From Chamaesiphon sp041738715 (GTDB taxonomy: Bacteria; Cyanobacteriota; Cyanobacteriia; Cyanobacteriales; Chamaesiphonaceae), in assembly GCA_041738715.1 (NCBI GenBank), contig JBGSPI010000017.1:59747-123746 (forward strand): a DNA stretch of 64,000 bases, given 5' to 3'. The number at the start of each line of letters is the position of its first letter. Position 1 is the first letter of the stretch. Both the position numbers and the translations under genes were made by a program. The notes beneath the pieces are model-generated. The model worked only from the letters and a program-made list of their open reading frames with translations, was not told the origin of the DNA and did no database searches. Below, piece after piece: positions 8,452 through 17,223 of this stretch.

Positions 8452-10104
8452 ATGTACGCTCTTGCACCGGACTCCTCGACAATTCGCGTTTCTGCACTTC
8501 ATGCCCTTGCTTATTGTCCCAGGCTATTCTATCTCGAAGAAGTCGAGGAACTATACACCCAAGATGCGGCTGTATTTGCCGGTAGGCGGCTTCATGCCGA
8601 ACTAGAAAAACAAGAAGATGAGGATTGGGAAGAACTCTTTCTAAAAAGTGCTGAACTTGGCATTAGAGGAAGAGTTGATGCCCTCCGAACTCGCGATGGA
8701 CAGACTATTCCTTATGAGCATAAACGGGGTAAATGTCAACGAGATCTAAATAAACAACCGTTAGCCTGGGAAAGCGATAAATTGCAGATTCTCGCCTATG
8801 CTTGTCTATTAGAATCTGCACTAGGAATTACGATCGCAGAAGGCAGAATTCGCTATCATGCTGATAATGTTTTAATTCATATTCCGGTTGATGATGCCGG
8901 ACGAAATTTAGTCAAAGCAGCGATCGAACATGCCATTCAACTGCGCCGCTCTCCGAGCCGTCCGCCAATTACAGACAACGAACGGTTGTGTGCGAGATGT
9001 TCCCTTGCGCCTGTCTGTTTGCCCGAAGAAGCGCGGTTAAATCACGATCGAGATTGGCAACCAATTCGCCTATTTCCAGAAGATGATAGCCGCACAGTCT
9101 TACATATCCTCGAACCAGGCACTAATGTGGGAAAAAAAGGCGAACAGCTTAAAATATCTCGCAAAAATCAGCCAGTTGAAACAATTCCGGCAGGACAAAT
9201 CGGACAGGTTATTTTACATAGTTATGCTCAGATTTCCACCCAAGCTTTATACTTTTGTGCGGCGCAGGATATTGGGGTACACTTAGTTTCTGGCGGCGGA
9301 CGTTATCTTGGTAGTTTCGACACTCGCAGCGGCAGTATTCAGCGGCGGATCAGTCAATATCGATCGCTAACAAATCCCGAATTTTGCTTGAGTTTAGCCC
9401 AAAAGTTAGTGACCTGTCGCGGACAGGGACAGCGGAAGTTATTAATGCGCTATCAACGGGGATTGAAGATAGTCCCAGCAGAATTAACTCAAGCAATTAA
9501 TCAGATGAAAAAGGTACTCAAGCAGGTGCCTATGGCAAAATCTTTGGATTCATTATTAGGCTTTGAGGGCAATTTAGCAGCAGAGTATTTTGGCTGTTTA
9601 GATTATTTGATTAACGATCGAGTGTCAGCCAGTCTACATTTCGATCGCCGCAATCGTCGTCCGCCCAAGGATCGATTTAATGCCCTACTCAGTTTTGGTT
9701 ACGCGCTTTTGCTCAAGGATGTGATGAATAGTATCCTCACGGTGGGATTAGAACCCGCTCTGGGCTTTTATCATCAGCCGCGTACTCAGGCTCCGCCGCT
9801 GGCTTTGGATTTGATGGAGATTTTTCGGGTGCCGTTGGTAGATTCGATCGTCTTGAGTTCGATTAATCGCTTGCAGTGGGATATTAGTGCCGATTTTACG
9901 ATTTTAGGGCAACAGGTGTGGTTAAGCGATGTCGGAAAGAAGAAGTTTGTCAAACTCTATGAGGAACGGAAGACGGAGACTTACAAACATCCAGTATTAG
10001 ATTATTCGCTTAGTTATCGACGATTACTGGAATTGGAGGTGCGATTATTGGAAAAAGAATGGAATGGTGAGAGCGGTGCGTTTGCAAAACTAATAATTCG
10101 GTAG
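8452..10104 (+). CDS. cas4-cas1: Cas4-Cas1 fusion, CRISPR spacer acquisition
   Basis: A 550-residue fusion of Cas4 (1 to about 200) and Cas1 (about 215-550). Cas4 trims prespacers and checks the PAM; Cas1 integrates them at the leader. Cas4: Cys22 in YCPRLFY, and Cys180, Cys183 and Cys189 at the C-terminal end form the iron-sulfur ligands; Asp76 (GRVDA), Glu89 and Lys91 (YEHK) and KLQILAYA form the RecB-type nuclease site. Cas1: Glu372 (GFEGN), His441 (GFYHQ) and Asp453 (ALDLMEIFR) are the metal ligands. All key residues are present. The fusion is known from MYXAN-type and I-G loci. cas2 follows after 7 nt. The ATG at 8452 keeps the conserved N-terminus complete. Confidence 0.96.
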   Translation: MYALAPDSSTIRVSALHALAYCPRLFYLEEVEELYTQDAAVFAGRRLHAELEKQEDEDWEELFLKSAELGIRGRVDALRTRDGQTIPYEHKRGKCQRDLNKQPLAWESDKLQILAYACLLESALGITIAEGRIRYHADNVLIHIPVDDAGRNLVKAAIEHAIQLRRSPSRPPITDNERLCARCSLAPVCLPEEARLNHDRDWQPIRLFPEDDSRTVLHILEPGTNVGKKGEQLKISRKNQPVETIPAGQIGQVILHSYAQISTQALYFCAAQDIGVHLVSGGGRYLGSFDTRSGSIQRRISQYRSLTNPEFCLSLAQKLVTCRGQGQRKLLMRYQRGLKIVPAELTQAINQMKKVLKQVPMAKSLDSLLGFEGNLAAEYFGCLDYLINDRVSASLHFDRRNRRPPKDRFNALLSFGYALLLKDVMNSILTVGLEPALGFYHQPRTQAPPLALDLMEIFRVPLVDSIVLSSINRLQWDISADFTILGQQVWLSDVGKKKFVKLYEERKTETYKHPVLDYSLSYRRLLELEVRLLEKEWNGESGAFAKLIIR

Positions 10105-10111
10105 TTTAATC

Positions 10112-10405
10112 ATGGCAGAAGTTAGGCACTGGTATTTGATTTGTTATGACATTCGATCGCCGAAACGCTGGCGGAAGGCATATAAGTTGTTAAATGGTTA
10201 TGGTGAGCGAATTCAATATTCGATTTTTCGCTGTCGCTTAACGCAACGCGATCGGGAAAAATTAAGATGGGAGCTAGAACAAATTCTCACGGCTGAAGAT
10301 AGTCTACTCTTAGCTGGTTTGTGTCACCGTTGTGAAGAGCGAGTCCAAAAGTGCAATCGCTCTGGGGTGTGGTCCGAGAATCCAGGCAGTTTTCAGATTC
10401 TCTAG
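10112..10405 (+). CDS. cas2: CRISPR-associated protein Cas2
   Basis: A 97-residue ferredoxin-fold protein that bridges two Cas1 dimers in the integration complex. The N-terminal strand LICYDI carries the conserved Asp13, and RVQYSIF-like residues (ERIQYSIFRCRL) form the second strand. The length is normal. It follows cas4-cas1 by 7 nt and surely shares its transcript. It is the last cas gene; the MITE begins about 140 nt downstream. Confidence 0.95.
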   Translation: MAEVRHWYLICYDIRSPKRWRKAYKLLNGYGERIQYSIFRCRLTQRDREKLRWELEQILTAEDSLLLAGLCHRCEERVQKCNRSGVWSENPGSFQIL

Positions 10406-10726
10406 ACAGCTATAGAAAAGCTACAAATATGGGGACGGCTCGGCAATGGGTGAATTTTTCGATCAAGTGCTGCCAATCGATCGAGAATTACTCAAAATAT
10501 TAATCAAAAAGCTTGACGTTTAACTATATTCCAGTTGTTGTAAGAACATGTTTGAAAAGTCTAAATTCAATCCTCCCAACCCCCTTAAAAAGGGGGAGCA
10601 AGAGTCTTAGTCCCCCTTTTAAGGGGGATTCACACCAACTAGGAGTATTAAAAATAACTTTTCAAACACCTTCTAAGAGAGTAGAGCAATTCAGCCTACA
10701 TTACCAAGAGTAAACGAATCTAAACC
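10406..10726. other. Gene-free stretch after cas2
   Basis: 321 nt without a supported gene. The first part (10406-10548) shows nothing firm; short open frames with coding-like composition (about 10430-10520) may be the relic of a gene, but I could not recognise one. The second part is the MITE listed separately, followed by about 58 nt to the end of the next, oppositely oriented gene. Confidence 0.6.
10549..10668. mobile_element. MITE-like element, about 120 bp
   Basis: Perfect 12-bp terminal inverted repeats, TGTTTGAAAAGT (10549-10560) and ACTTTTCAAACA (10657-10668). The repeats extend outward imperfectly for about 8 more bases. Inside is a strong palindrome built on CCCCCTTAAAAAGGGGG and CCCCCTTTTAAGGGGG (about 10582-10627). 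There is no coding capacity. This looks like a non-autonomous transposable element; a clear target duplication was not found. Confidence 0.7.
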
Positions 10727-11386
10727 TTAAAACTCAAAACCAAGACCAACAGTAACACCACTACTAGAACCAAAGTTGGTATTAAAATCAGCTAGAATTG
10801 CCACGCCGGGAAACAGATTGAGATCCACCCCAACATTGCCTAGTAAACTGAATTTATCACCAGCGGCAGTACCACCACCAGAGGCAAATTCAACCCCACC
10901 GCCAGCATGGAAATTAGCTAGTGGATTTGCTTCAAACGGATCGGGATCGCCGAACGCAAAATCATAAGTGAAGGGAACTCGTAAAGTTGTGCCATTAGAT
11001 CCAAATGTCGCCGATGGACGAACTGAGTATTTATCGCCAATTGCAAATCTACTGATGACCCCAAAAGAACTACCATTGCTAAAATTGATTGCCGGACCGA
11101 TATAATTAGCTGGGATTCTGGTCGGATAGCCACTGCCAGTATCGCGAATACTCGCGGGTGGGGGTGGAGTAGCATCGCCGGGTAGTTCGGATTGGGCGAT
11201 ACGTTGGCTAGCTGGCGGAGATTTGATATCGGGGCTAGTTAAAGGTGTTTGGGGTACAAAACTAGTAACGGAAACTTGATTTAATCGATCTTTGCTTTGG
11301 AATGAGCCGAATACTTGAGCCGCACTAGTATTTTGTGGTGGAATCGCAATAGTAATGGCGGGTGTTGCAGGTATGGGTGAGATCAT
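10727..11386 (-). CDS. Outer-membrane beta-barrel-like hypothetical protein
   Basis: A 219-residue protein not recognised by name. The N-terminal third is rich in Pro, Thr and Ser with no clear signal peptide. The C-terminal two thirds alternate polar and hydrophobic residues in short strands separated by Gly/Asn/Ser turns, and the last residues are TVGLGFEF: a terminal Phe after alternating hydrophobics is typical of outer-membrane barrels. About eight strands could be drawn, so a small barrel is plausible. The absence of a signal peptide is odd; the true start may lie elsewhere, but no better in-frame ATG was seen upstream. A GAGGAG sequence lies about 15 nt before the ATG. Confidence 0.55.
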   Translation of the reverse strand: MISPIPATPAITIAIPPQNTSAAQVFGSFQSKDRLNQVSVTSFVPQTPLTSPDIKSPPASQRIAQSELPGDATPPPPASIRDTGSGYPTRIPANYIGPAINFSNGSSFGVISRFAIGDKYSVRPSATFGSNGTTLRVPFTYDFAFGDPDPFEANPLANFHAGGGVEFASGGGTAAGDKFSLLGNVGVDLNLFPGVAILADFNTNFGSSSGVTVGLGFEF

Positions 11387-11514
11387 AATGGGTGCTGATT
11401 ACTCCTCAAAATTAGTTACTTTAATATGGCTATTACGGAACAATTATTATTGTCTAATCTTTGTTTAGAATTAGACGGCTAATTGATTATATAGTTTCCC
11501 CACTTCAAATCGCC

Positions 11515-12468
11515 TCAATCAGATGTCTCGATCTTGGACATCGCCACGACAAACTGATGAGAGATAAAGGGCAGAATCTGCCGATTTTGACTGTTATTAG
11601 TGCCTTCGGTACAGACAACCAGTAGATAAGGTTGTCGATCGGGTAATTCGATATAAGTGGCATCATGGCGCACCTGAGATGTCCAACCCGCTTTTGACCA
11701 AATTTGACTCTCCGGGGGTAAACCTGCGCCTAAAAAGCCATTAACCTGGTTTTCCTCGCCTGGATTGGGGATGACTTGAGCCAATTGCAAATCGCGATGG
11801 AGTAATCCCATCATTTGTTGCGATCGATCGCTGCTCACGGCTGCCCCGCCAACAATACTATGGAATAATCTGGCTAGGGCATCAGTGGTCAGCATGTTCC
11901 GATTTTCCCGCATTTCACCGACGAATGCCCGTTCTCGACCATAAGGACCTTCGCTCCATGTCTTTTGATTGACATTGATCGGGTCTAATTCCAACCAGCC
12001 GAGGGACTGATAATAACGGTTAATGAGATTGCGTTGGGCTTGCCAAGTAGTAAATGGCCCGGGGGGTAATTCGGGACCGCTGGTCGTCCCAGTGAGGGTA
12101 TCGACGACGAGACTAGTTGCATCATTACTGGAGTCTACAATCATATCTTGGATGGCTCGATCGAGTTCTCTGGAACCATTTGCCATTCCCTGTTCGAGCC
12201 ACTCATGGATGGCAACTAGGTAAAATAACTTGACCAGACTTGCTGGATAAATTCTGACTCCACCCCGATAGTTAAACCCGCGCACGGGATATTTCCACAA
12301 CTCATCAGCGGTAATTGCCCCACCTGTATTGACAGGTATCGGTCGATCGTAAACAATCCAGGTTAATCCAATCTGTTCGCGCTCCAAGCTGGGAAATTCA
12401 GCCCAAGTAGCCTGAAGCACCTGTTCCGCAAGCTGAGTCAAAAGCAGATCTGAGTTGTAAAATTGCAT
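11515..12468 (-). CDS. Class A beta-lactamase-fold serine hydrolase
   Basis: About 317 residues. Motifs are numbered from the longer possible frame (333 residues): the S-x-x-K nucleophile motif PASLVK (Ser93, Lys96), the S-x-N-like DSSNDAT (129-133), and KAGW near the end in place of K-T-G. This is the beta-lactamase2 superfamily, whose members include beta-lactamases and cell-wall enzymes; the substrate is unknown. No signal peptide is evident. A start at 12516 would add 16 residues encoded partly by a CACTATC-type tandem repeat, so I prefer the internal ATG at 12468. It is separated by 223 nt from the next gene on the same strand. Confidence 0.75.
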   Translation of the reverse strand: MQFYNSDLLLTQLAEQVLQATWAEFPSLEREQIGLTWIVYDRPIPVNTGGAITADELWKYPVRGFNYRGGVRIYPASLVKLFYLVAIHEWLEQGMANGSRELDRAIQDMIVDSSNDATSLVVDTLTGTTSGPELPPGPFTTWQAQRNLINRYYQSLGWLELDPINVNQKTWSEGPYGRERAFVGEMRENRNMLTTDALARLFHSIVGGAAVSSDRSQQMMGLLHRDLQLAQVIPNPGEENQVNGFLGAGLPPESQIWSKAGWTSQVRHDATYIELPDRQPYLLVVCTEGTNNSQNRQILPFISHQFVVAMSKIETSD

Positions 12469-12691
12469 GGAGGTCTGTGATTTGGTGATGAGGTAATGGT
12501 GATTTGCATTTTCCACTATCCACTATCCACCATTCTCAGGTCATTCGTGTATTTCGATCGATAGTACTTGATATTCTCTCGCCACTATACCAGTAGGGTT
12601 GGTGGGGGATTCTCAACATCGCTATTGAGTATTGACAGATTGATAGCTGTTGAATGCTTGTTAATTTATTGATTGACTCAAATATTCTATT

Positions 12692-13561
12692 TTATCCGCT
12701 GATTGCCGTTAATTCCATTCGCAATCCTGGTGAACAATAGCCTAATTCGATCGCTTTGTTACTATTAAGTGACACATCTGCTGCCCGTGGTGCAATCATC
12801 TGGAGATCGCGTTGATAAATCGGCTGTAATAGAGACAAATTCAATCCAAATACTTCCGCAAGTAATTCGCCAAATTCATAGCGAGATATTCGCTCTTTAC
12901 CACCTAAATGAATGATACCGGGAGATGTCTCGATTGCTAATAATAATCCTGTTGATGCGGTAACTGCACTAACTGGAGTGCGATATTCATCGACAAATAA
13001 CTGTAAATTTTTTCCCATTTTCAATGCTTGCAACCACGGCTGAATAAAACTAGTCGCAGTTGGTGGAGCCATCCCAAACATCAGCGGCATTCGACAGATA
13101 CTAGCGTGAGGATAAGCAGCTAAAATAGCTTGTTCTGCGGCTACTTTTTGCTCACCATAAATATTAATCGGTGAAACTGGATCTGTTTCTAGATATGGGG
13201 GCTGAGTGCCATCAAAAACTAAGTCAGTTGATGTAAATACAAACGGGATTTTTGCTTTATCACAAATTTCAGCTAATCTTTGCGATGCTGTTACATTAAT
13301 TTGGTACGACAATGCTGGATTAGCTTGACAAAAATTGGGGCTAGATGCAGCCGCAGTGTGAATAATCGCATCTGGGGAAATTCGATCGATTGTTCGTCTC
13401 ACAGCATCAGGATCGGTTAGATTAATCTGGTGTACCGCAACTCCAGAAATTTCGATCGGTTGCCGATAATAACTACCATGTACTTCCCAGTCAGAACGAG
13501 CCAACTGACACAAATTCCATCCCAAGAAACCACTCGCGCCAGTAACTAATATTTTTCGCAT
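12692..13561 (-). CDS. RmlD-like NAD(P)-dependent sugar nucleotide reductase/epimerase
   Basis: A 289-residue short-chain dehydrogenase of the extended type. The N-terminus has the Rossmann motif VTGASGFLG (TGxxGxxG), and the catalytic YGEQK (Y-x-x-x-K) lies near residue 135, preceded by FTSTDLVFDG, which resembles the S-T-D-Y-V-F-D-G strand of dTDP-4-dehydrorhamnose reductase. The length matches RmlD. It probably reduces a nucleotide-activated sugar, but no rhamnose genes are adjacent, so the substrate stays open. It stands alone, with gene-free spacers on both sides. Confidence 0.8.
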   Translation of the reverse strand: MRKILVTGASGFLGWNLCQLARSDWEVHGSYYRQPIEISGVAVHQINLTDPDAVRRTIDRISPDAIIHTAAASSPNFCQANPALSYQINVTASQRLAEICDKAKIPFVFTSTDLVFDGTQPPYLETDPVSPINIYGEQKVAAEQAILAAYPHASICRMPLMFGMAPPTATSFIQPWLQALKMGKNLQLFVDEYRTPVSAVTASTGLLLAIETSPGIIHLGGKERISRYEFGELLAEVFGLNLSLLQPIYQRDLQMIAPRAADVSLNSNKAIELGYCSPGLRMELTAISG

Positions 13562-13676
13562 ATTTAAACTACAATTAGAGTGACTAACTGGCGAACTATG
13601 ATTAATTTGATCAAAAGTTGGCAGATATTAATCCACAATTCCCAGACTTGATGACGGATTCTTATTGATAGGCACC

Positions 13677-14393
13677 TTATTTTTTCGCTCCACCAATTTC
13701 AATTTGATTATTTGTCAGATTTACTCGATCGACTTGAAGATTTTGTTGCTGTAATTTTAGATCGATCATCTTCTGAATCTTATCTTCAGATACACCCAGA
13801 TTTTTGGCAAGTTGGGCGATCGTAAAATTCATATTACCTACCCTGATTTGGGTAGTTTCATCAAATTTAATTTTGCTCCCATCAACAATTGGTTTTCCGA
13901 CAATCCCCACATAGACATCCCGATCTTTTAAAAAGGGCAATTGATCGGTTAGTTTACTTAAAGCAGTCGCTTGACTACCTGAATTGCTATCTTTTGCTAA
14001 TTGACCTAAATTGACCAATGCCCCAGCATGAATTTTACCATCTTTAATATTAGTATTAATGCCTTTAATCCCGGCAGGAACTTGCTTGTTGGCTTGAGAT
14101 TTTGCCAGCCTAGCCACGACCAAATTATTCAGATCTCGATCGTTAAGTTTGACTGCAACTTTCTGTCCGACTTGGGCACGTTCAATTGGCTTGGTTATTT
14201 TACTTTGACTTACCTTTACCTGTTCCATAATTTTCTCTGGAGGTAATGGTATATCTGGGCTATCTATGTTATTGCTAGAAACTGCCTGAACATATTCATC
14301 AGGTAGCTCAGTTGCCTGTTGCCAGAGATAATAGACATAGCCCACACTACCAACTAGCATCAGTAAAATCAATTTAACTAAAATTTTCTTCAT
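13677..14393 (-). CDS. Membrane-anchored hypothetical protein
   Basis: A 238-residue protein not recognised by name. The start KKILVKLILLMLVGSVGYVY is a single N-terminal membrane anchor or uncleaved signal. The remainder is soluble and mostly polar, with repeated short motifs such as KLNDRDLNNLVVARLAKS and a C-terminal part ending in NNQIEIGGAKK, giving the look of a lipid-binding or LmeA-like beta domain facing the periplasm or lumen; this is only a guess. The nearest gene on the same strand starts 116 nt downstream of its stop. The 108 nt upstream are shared with the divergent pentapeptide gene. Confidence 0.6.
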   Translation of the reverse strand: MKKILVKLILLMLVGSVGYVYYLWQQATELPDEYVQAVSSNNIDSPDIPLPPEKIMEQVKVSQSKITKPIERAQVGQKVAVKLNDRDLNNLVVARLAKSQANKQVPAGIKGINTNIKDGKIHAGALVNLGQLAKDSNSGSQATALSKLTDQLPFLKDRDVYVGIVGKPIVDGSKIKFDETTQIRVGNMNFTIAQLAKNLGVSEDKIQKMIDLKLQQQNLQVDRVNLTNNQIEIGGAKK

Positions 14394-14501
14394 TTGCTAA
14401 ATCTAACTATCTCAATGTGAACAAAAATGTTATTATTTAATGATATAGTCTAAGTTGTCAAATCATTTTGGCTGTCTAAACTAGATATAGTTACGTACAG
14501 T

Positions 14502-15623
14502 ATGACGATCTGGGTAAATCTGATAGCGATCGCCACAATGGTGTTCGGATTATGGCTTAATAATACCTGGATTGCCTCCGCAGGTTGTGCTTTAGCACTA
14601 GTAGTATCCACCCCGATTATTTATCGAGGTGTTCGGCAAGAACTGTTAGATTCTTTGTCACCAGCACAGCGATTGCAGTTAGTCGCCTCAATTACTGTAT
14701 TTATTGCTGTAGTTGGTCTGCTCCAGATTTTTGGGCTGTTCGGCTACTTTGCTAGCTTATCAGACAAAATTGACTGGGATGCGGTCGGAGCATCGGGAGA
14801 ATGGGGTGGTGCCTTCGGTCAGATCTTGATTGCGATCTTAGCAGTATATATCGCTTGGCGACAATACATTATCTCTCGCGACCTGACGATCGAGCAAAAC
14901 CGCCTCACATCTCAACAAAATATTCTCACACAACAACAAACGATCGATACTTACTTCCAGGGAATTTCCGAGTTAGTGTTAGATGATGACGGGTTCCTCG
15001 AAGATTGGCCGCAAGAACAAGCTTTTGCCGCAGGGCGAACTGCTGCATTACTAGGTAGCATTGACGCAGCCGGAAAGGCAAAAGTTCTGCGATTTCTCTC
15101 TCAGTCTAAACTACTCACTCCCCTCAGACGCGATCGACGGCTAGGTCGTCCGATTTTTGATGGGAAAGGTGGCTATGACGAGGATCGGCTCTATGGAGTT
15201 CGTGTCATCGATTTAGGTGTAATGCTAGCAGGTGCCGACCTCTCTCACACTGATTTACGCTGGGCAGATTTAAGTGATGCAAATTTGATTCGTGCTAATT
15301 TAGCAGGCTGTGATTTAGTCAAAGCTAATTTGTCCCGCACAATTTTGTATGAGGCCAATCTAACCGGAGCAGATCTCAAAGGGACTCGATTCTTTTATGG
15401 TAATGCCGAATTAGCTAGTCCTCGCAGTCATAATGAACCACCCAATCTGGAGACAGGGGAGTTTACTGGTGCGGTGGTGGAAAATACCGATTTCACCAAT
15501 GTGCAGGAAATGTCCGAGGAGCAACGGAAGTACTGTTGTCGATGGTGTGGTGAAGCTTCCCGGCGGACGATTCCCGGCGGGTGTGATGGAATTCCGCAGC
15601 AGTTAGTGGGGAGAAAGAAATAG
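14502..15623 (+). CDS. Membrane protein with pentapeptide repeats
   Basis: A 373-residue protein. Membrane segments lie at about 3-20, 25-42, 60-84 and 104-120. A Gln-rich stretch (130-150) follows. Then at about 244-297 come tandem A(D/N)LxxA-type pentapeptide repeats (ADLSH TDLRW ADLSD ANLIR), which form a right-handed quadrilateral beta helix. The C-terminus has CCRWCGE and a later Cys, a possible small metal site. The function is not known; similar proteins in cyanobacteria combine membrane anchors with pentapeptide helices and may organise partners at a membrane. It is transcribed alone, divergent from the membrane-anchored protein upstream. Confidence 0.75.
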   Translation: MTIWVNLIAIATMVFGLWLNNTWIASAGCALALVVSTPIIYRGVRQELLDSLSPAQRLQLVASITVFIAVVGLLQIFGLFGYFASLSDKIDWDAVGASGEWGGAFGQILIAILAVYIAWRQYIISRDLTIEQNRLTSQQNILTQQQTIDTYFQGISELVLDDDGFLEDWPQEQAFAAGRTAALLGSIDAAGKAKVLRFLSQSKLLTPLRRDRRLGRPIFDGKGGYDEDRLYGVRVIDLGVMLAGADLSHTDLRWADLSDANLIRANLAGCDLVKANLSRTILYEANLTGADLKGTRFFYGNAELASPRSHNEPPNLETGEFTGAVVENTDFTNVQEMSEEQRKYCCRWCGEASRRTIPGGCDGIPQQLVGRKK

Positions 15624-15631
15624 GGGCAAGA

Positions 15632-16165
15632 TTAATAATAACTATCATTAATTGCATGTGCCAGAGCTAATTGCTCGTACTTCTGAGCATGAATAATTAG
15701 CCCCTCAACCTCAGCACCAGTTAGTGTTCGCAAACATTTCGCCGGCACCCCTACCATGAGCGAGTGAGGTGGTACATCCTTTGTCACCACACACCCAGCC
15801 CCAATGATACTCCCTTGCCCTACCCGTACACCATCTAACACGATCGCGCCGATGCCAATCAAACAACCAGTTTCGATATAGGCAGAATGAATTACAGCCC
15901 GATGGCCGACGGTGACATGAGCCTCTAAAATAGTCGGCTGCCCAGGATCGCCGTGCAGGATTGCACCATCTTGAATATTCGTACAGGTGCCAATCTCAAT
16001 CCGTTCGACATCCCCCCGCACTACTGCACCATACCAAATACTTACCCCAGAGGCGATCGAGACTTGTCCCATGACCACTGCATTCGCTGCCACAAAAACC
16101 GCACGAGAAACATCCACAGGTGCCCAGAATGAGGGCAAATCATATCGATCTGGCAATTGGGACAT
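15632..16165 (-). CDS. Gamma-carbonic anhydrase family protein
   Basis: A 177-residue left-handed beta-helix protein. Hexapeptide repeats (V/I-x-x-G-x-x) run through residues 25-140. The three zinc ligands of gamma carbonic anhydrases are present in the right spacing: His71 (ILHGDPG), His88 (VGHRAVIH) and His93. The family (YrdA/PaaY/CcmM N-domain) forms trimers with the active site between subunits; many members have no proven carbonic anhydrase activity. No RbcS-like repeats follow, so this is not CcmM. Its stop lies 8 nt from the convergent pentapeptide gene, and the TPR gene lies 6 nt upstream on the same strand, so those two are probably cotranscribed. Confidence 0.88.
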   Translation of the reverse strand: MSQLPDRYDLPSFWAPVDVSRAVFVAANAVVMGQVSIASGVSIWYGAVVRGDVERIEIGTCTNIQDGAILHGDPGQPTILEAHVTVGHRAVIHSAYIETGCLIGIGAIVLDGVRVGQGSIIGAGCVVTKDVPPHSLMVGVPAKCLRTLTGAEVEGLIIHAQKYEQLALAHAINDSYY

Positions 16166-16171
16166 GATCGA

Positions 16172-17044
16172 CTACTTCACCGCTTGTGGCGTGGCTGAGG
16201 ACTTGCTGGGAGCGATACTCGGTGCAACTACAGGTGCGGAACTGGGGCTGGGATTGGTCACTGCTTTGGGCGGTTGAGTCGCCATTGCCAGTTGTTTGAT
16301 TTGATCCTTATACTCCGAGGGAGCTAAGTCCGTCGCCGTATTCATCAAGGCTTGAGATTCAGTCAGGTTGCCCATCTGTTTAAAGACCAGAGCTTTGGCT
16401 AAGACGGGGCGGAAGTCCTCCTTATGAGTTTCGATCAGCCCATCATAAATGGCGAGGGCATCAGCGTTACGCTGTTTAGTGACATAAACCTGTGCTAGCA
16501 GTAGTTTGAGCGGGGTTGTATCCGTATCTGGTAAGGCTTTGGCGATCGAGTCTTGAACCGCACCAATTGCCGCTTCGGGGCGTTTGGCATCGAGGAGTAA
16601 ACTAACCAAACCTTGAAGAGCATTAATGTTTTGAGGCTGAATCGCTAGTACGGTGCGATAGCTGGTGGTAGCACCTTCGAGATCGCCCAAATATTGTTTG
16701 GTTTGAGCCAGCAGAACTGTATAGTCGGCGATTTGCGGATTGAGCGCGGCAATTTTTTCGAGGGGCAACAAACTACCTTTAATATCCCCCAATTGCAACC
16801 GCGCATTGAGTAATCCTTTGAGGGCAACTTGATTTTCTGGCTCTCTTTGTAGTACCTGCGTGTAGCCCTGTGCCTGGGCTTGGATTTGACTGTTTTGTGC
16901 CGGTGAGAGGTTATTTGCCTCGGTGGCAACAGCGGCACCACCATCAAACACTAAATTGAATAACGGAAATAGCGAAAATCCAGTCAGAGCTAGGAGAGAC
17001 ACAGCTACTACTAGATTAATTACCCAGCGATGACGATTTAACAC
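16172..17044 (-). CDS. Tetratricopeptide repeat protein with N-terminal membrane anchor
   Basis: A 290-residue protein. An N-terminal membrane segment (about 9-30) is followed by TPR-like helical pairs between about 45 and 250; characteristic pieces include ALKGLLNARLQLGDIKGSL, QYLGDLEGATTSYRTVLAI and ALAIYDGLIETHKEDFRP. The C-terminal 40 residues are Pro/Ser/Ala-rich and probably disordered. TPR proteins are scaffolds, and the anchor would put this one on the periplasmic or lumenal side. The next gene on the same strand, the gamma-carbonic anhydrase-like gene, starts 6 nt after its stop, implying an operon. The partner is unknown. Confidence 0.8.
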   Translation of the reverse strand: MLNRHRWVINLVVAVSLLALTGFSLFPLFNLVFDGGAAVATEANNLSPAQNSQIQAQAQGYTQVLQREPENQVALKGLLNARLQLGDIKGSLLPLEKIAALNPQIADYTVLLAQTKQYLGDLEGATTSYRTVLAIQPQNINALQGLVSLLLDAKRPEAAIGAVQDSIAKALPDTDTTPLKLLLAQVYVTKQRNADALAIYDGLIETHKEDFRPVLAKALVFKQMGNLTESQALMNTATDLAPSEYKDQIKQLAMATQPPKAVTNPSPSSAPVVAPSIAPSKSSATPQAVK

Positions 17045-17174
17045 AGGAAAGTGCTCTCAATTATTGTACTGTTGATTCTATTACAAAATTGGTGATTCGG
17101 GGGAATTCTCAATTTTAGTTACCAGTTATCACTTGTTGGTGGGTTTAGGGAAAAGAGGAAAGGCGAAAAGTATT

Positions 17175-17219
17175 CCCCCGTCCCCCAGTTCCCCAGTCCC
17201 CTAGTCCCCCAGTCCCCCT
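17175..17219. repeat. C-rich short tandem repeat
   Basis: Irregular tandem copies of CCCCAGT-like units (CCCCCAGTTCCCCAGTCCCC and so on) between the TPR and LysR genes. A related tract lies at 44584-44614. Such tracts are common between cyanobacterial genes; no function is implied. Confidence 0.75.
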
Positions 17220-17223
17220 GAAT

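Noticed and set aside
1..10405. CRISPR-associated transposon (CAST)
   Set aside because: No tnsA, tnsB, tnsC or tniQ-like gene is present, and Cas3 and the adaptation genes are intact.
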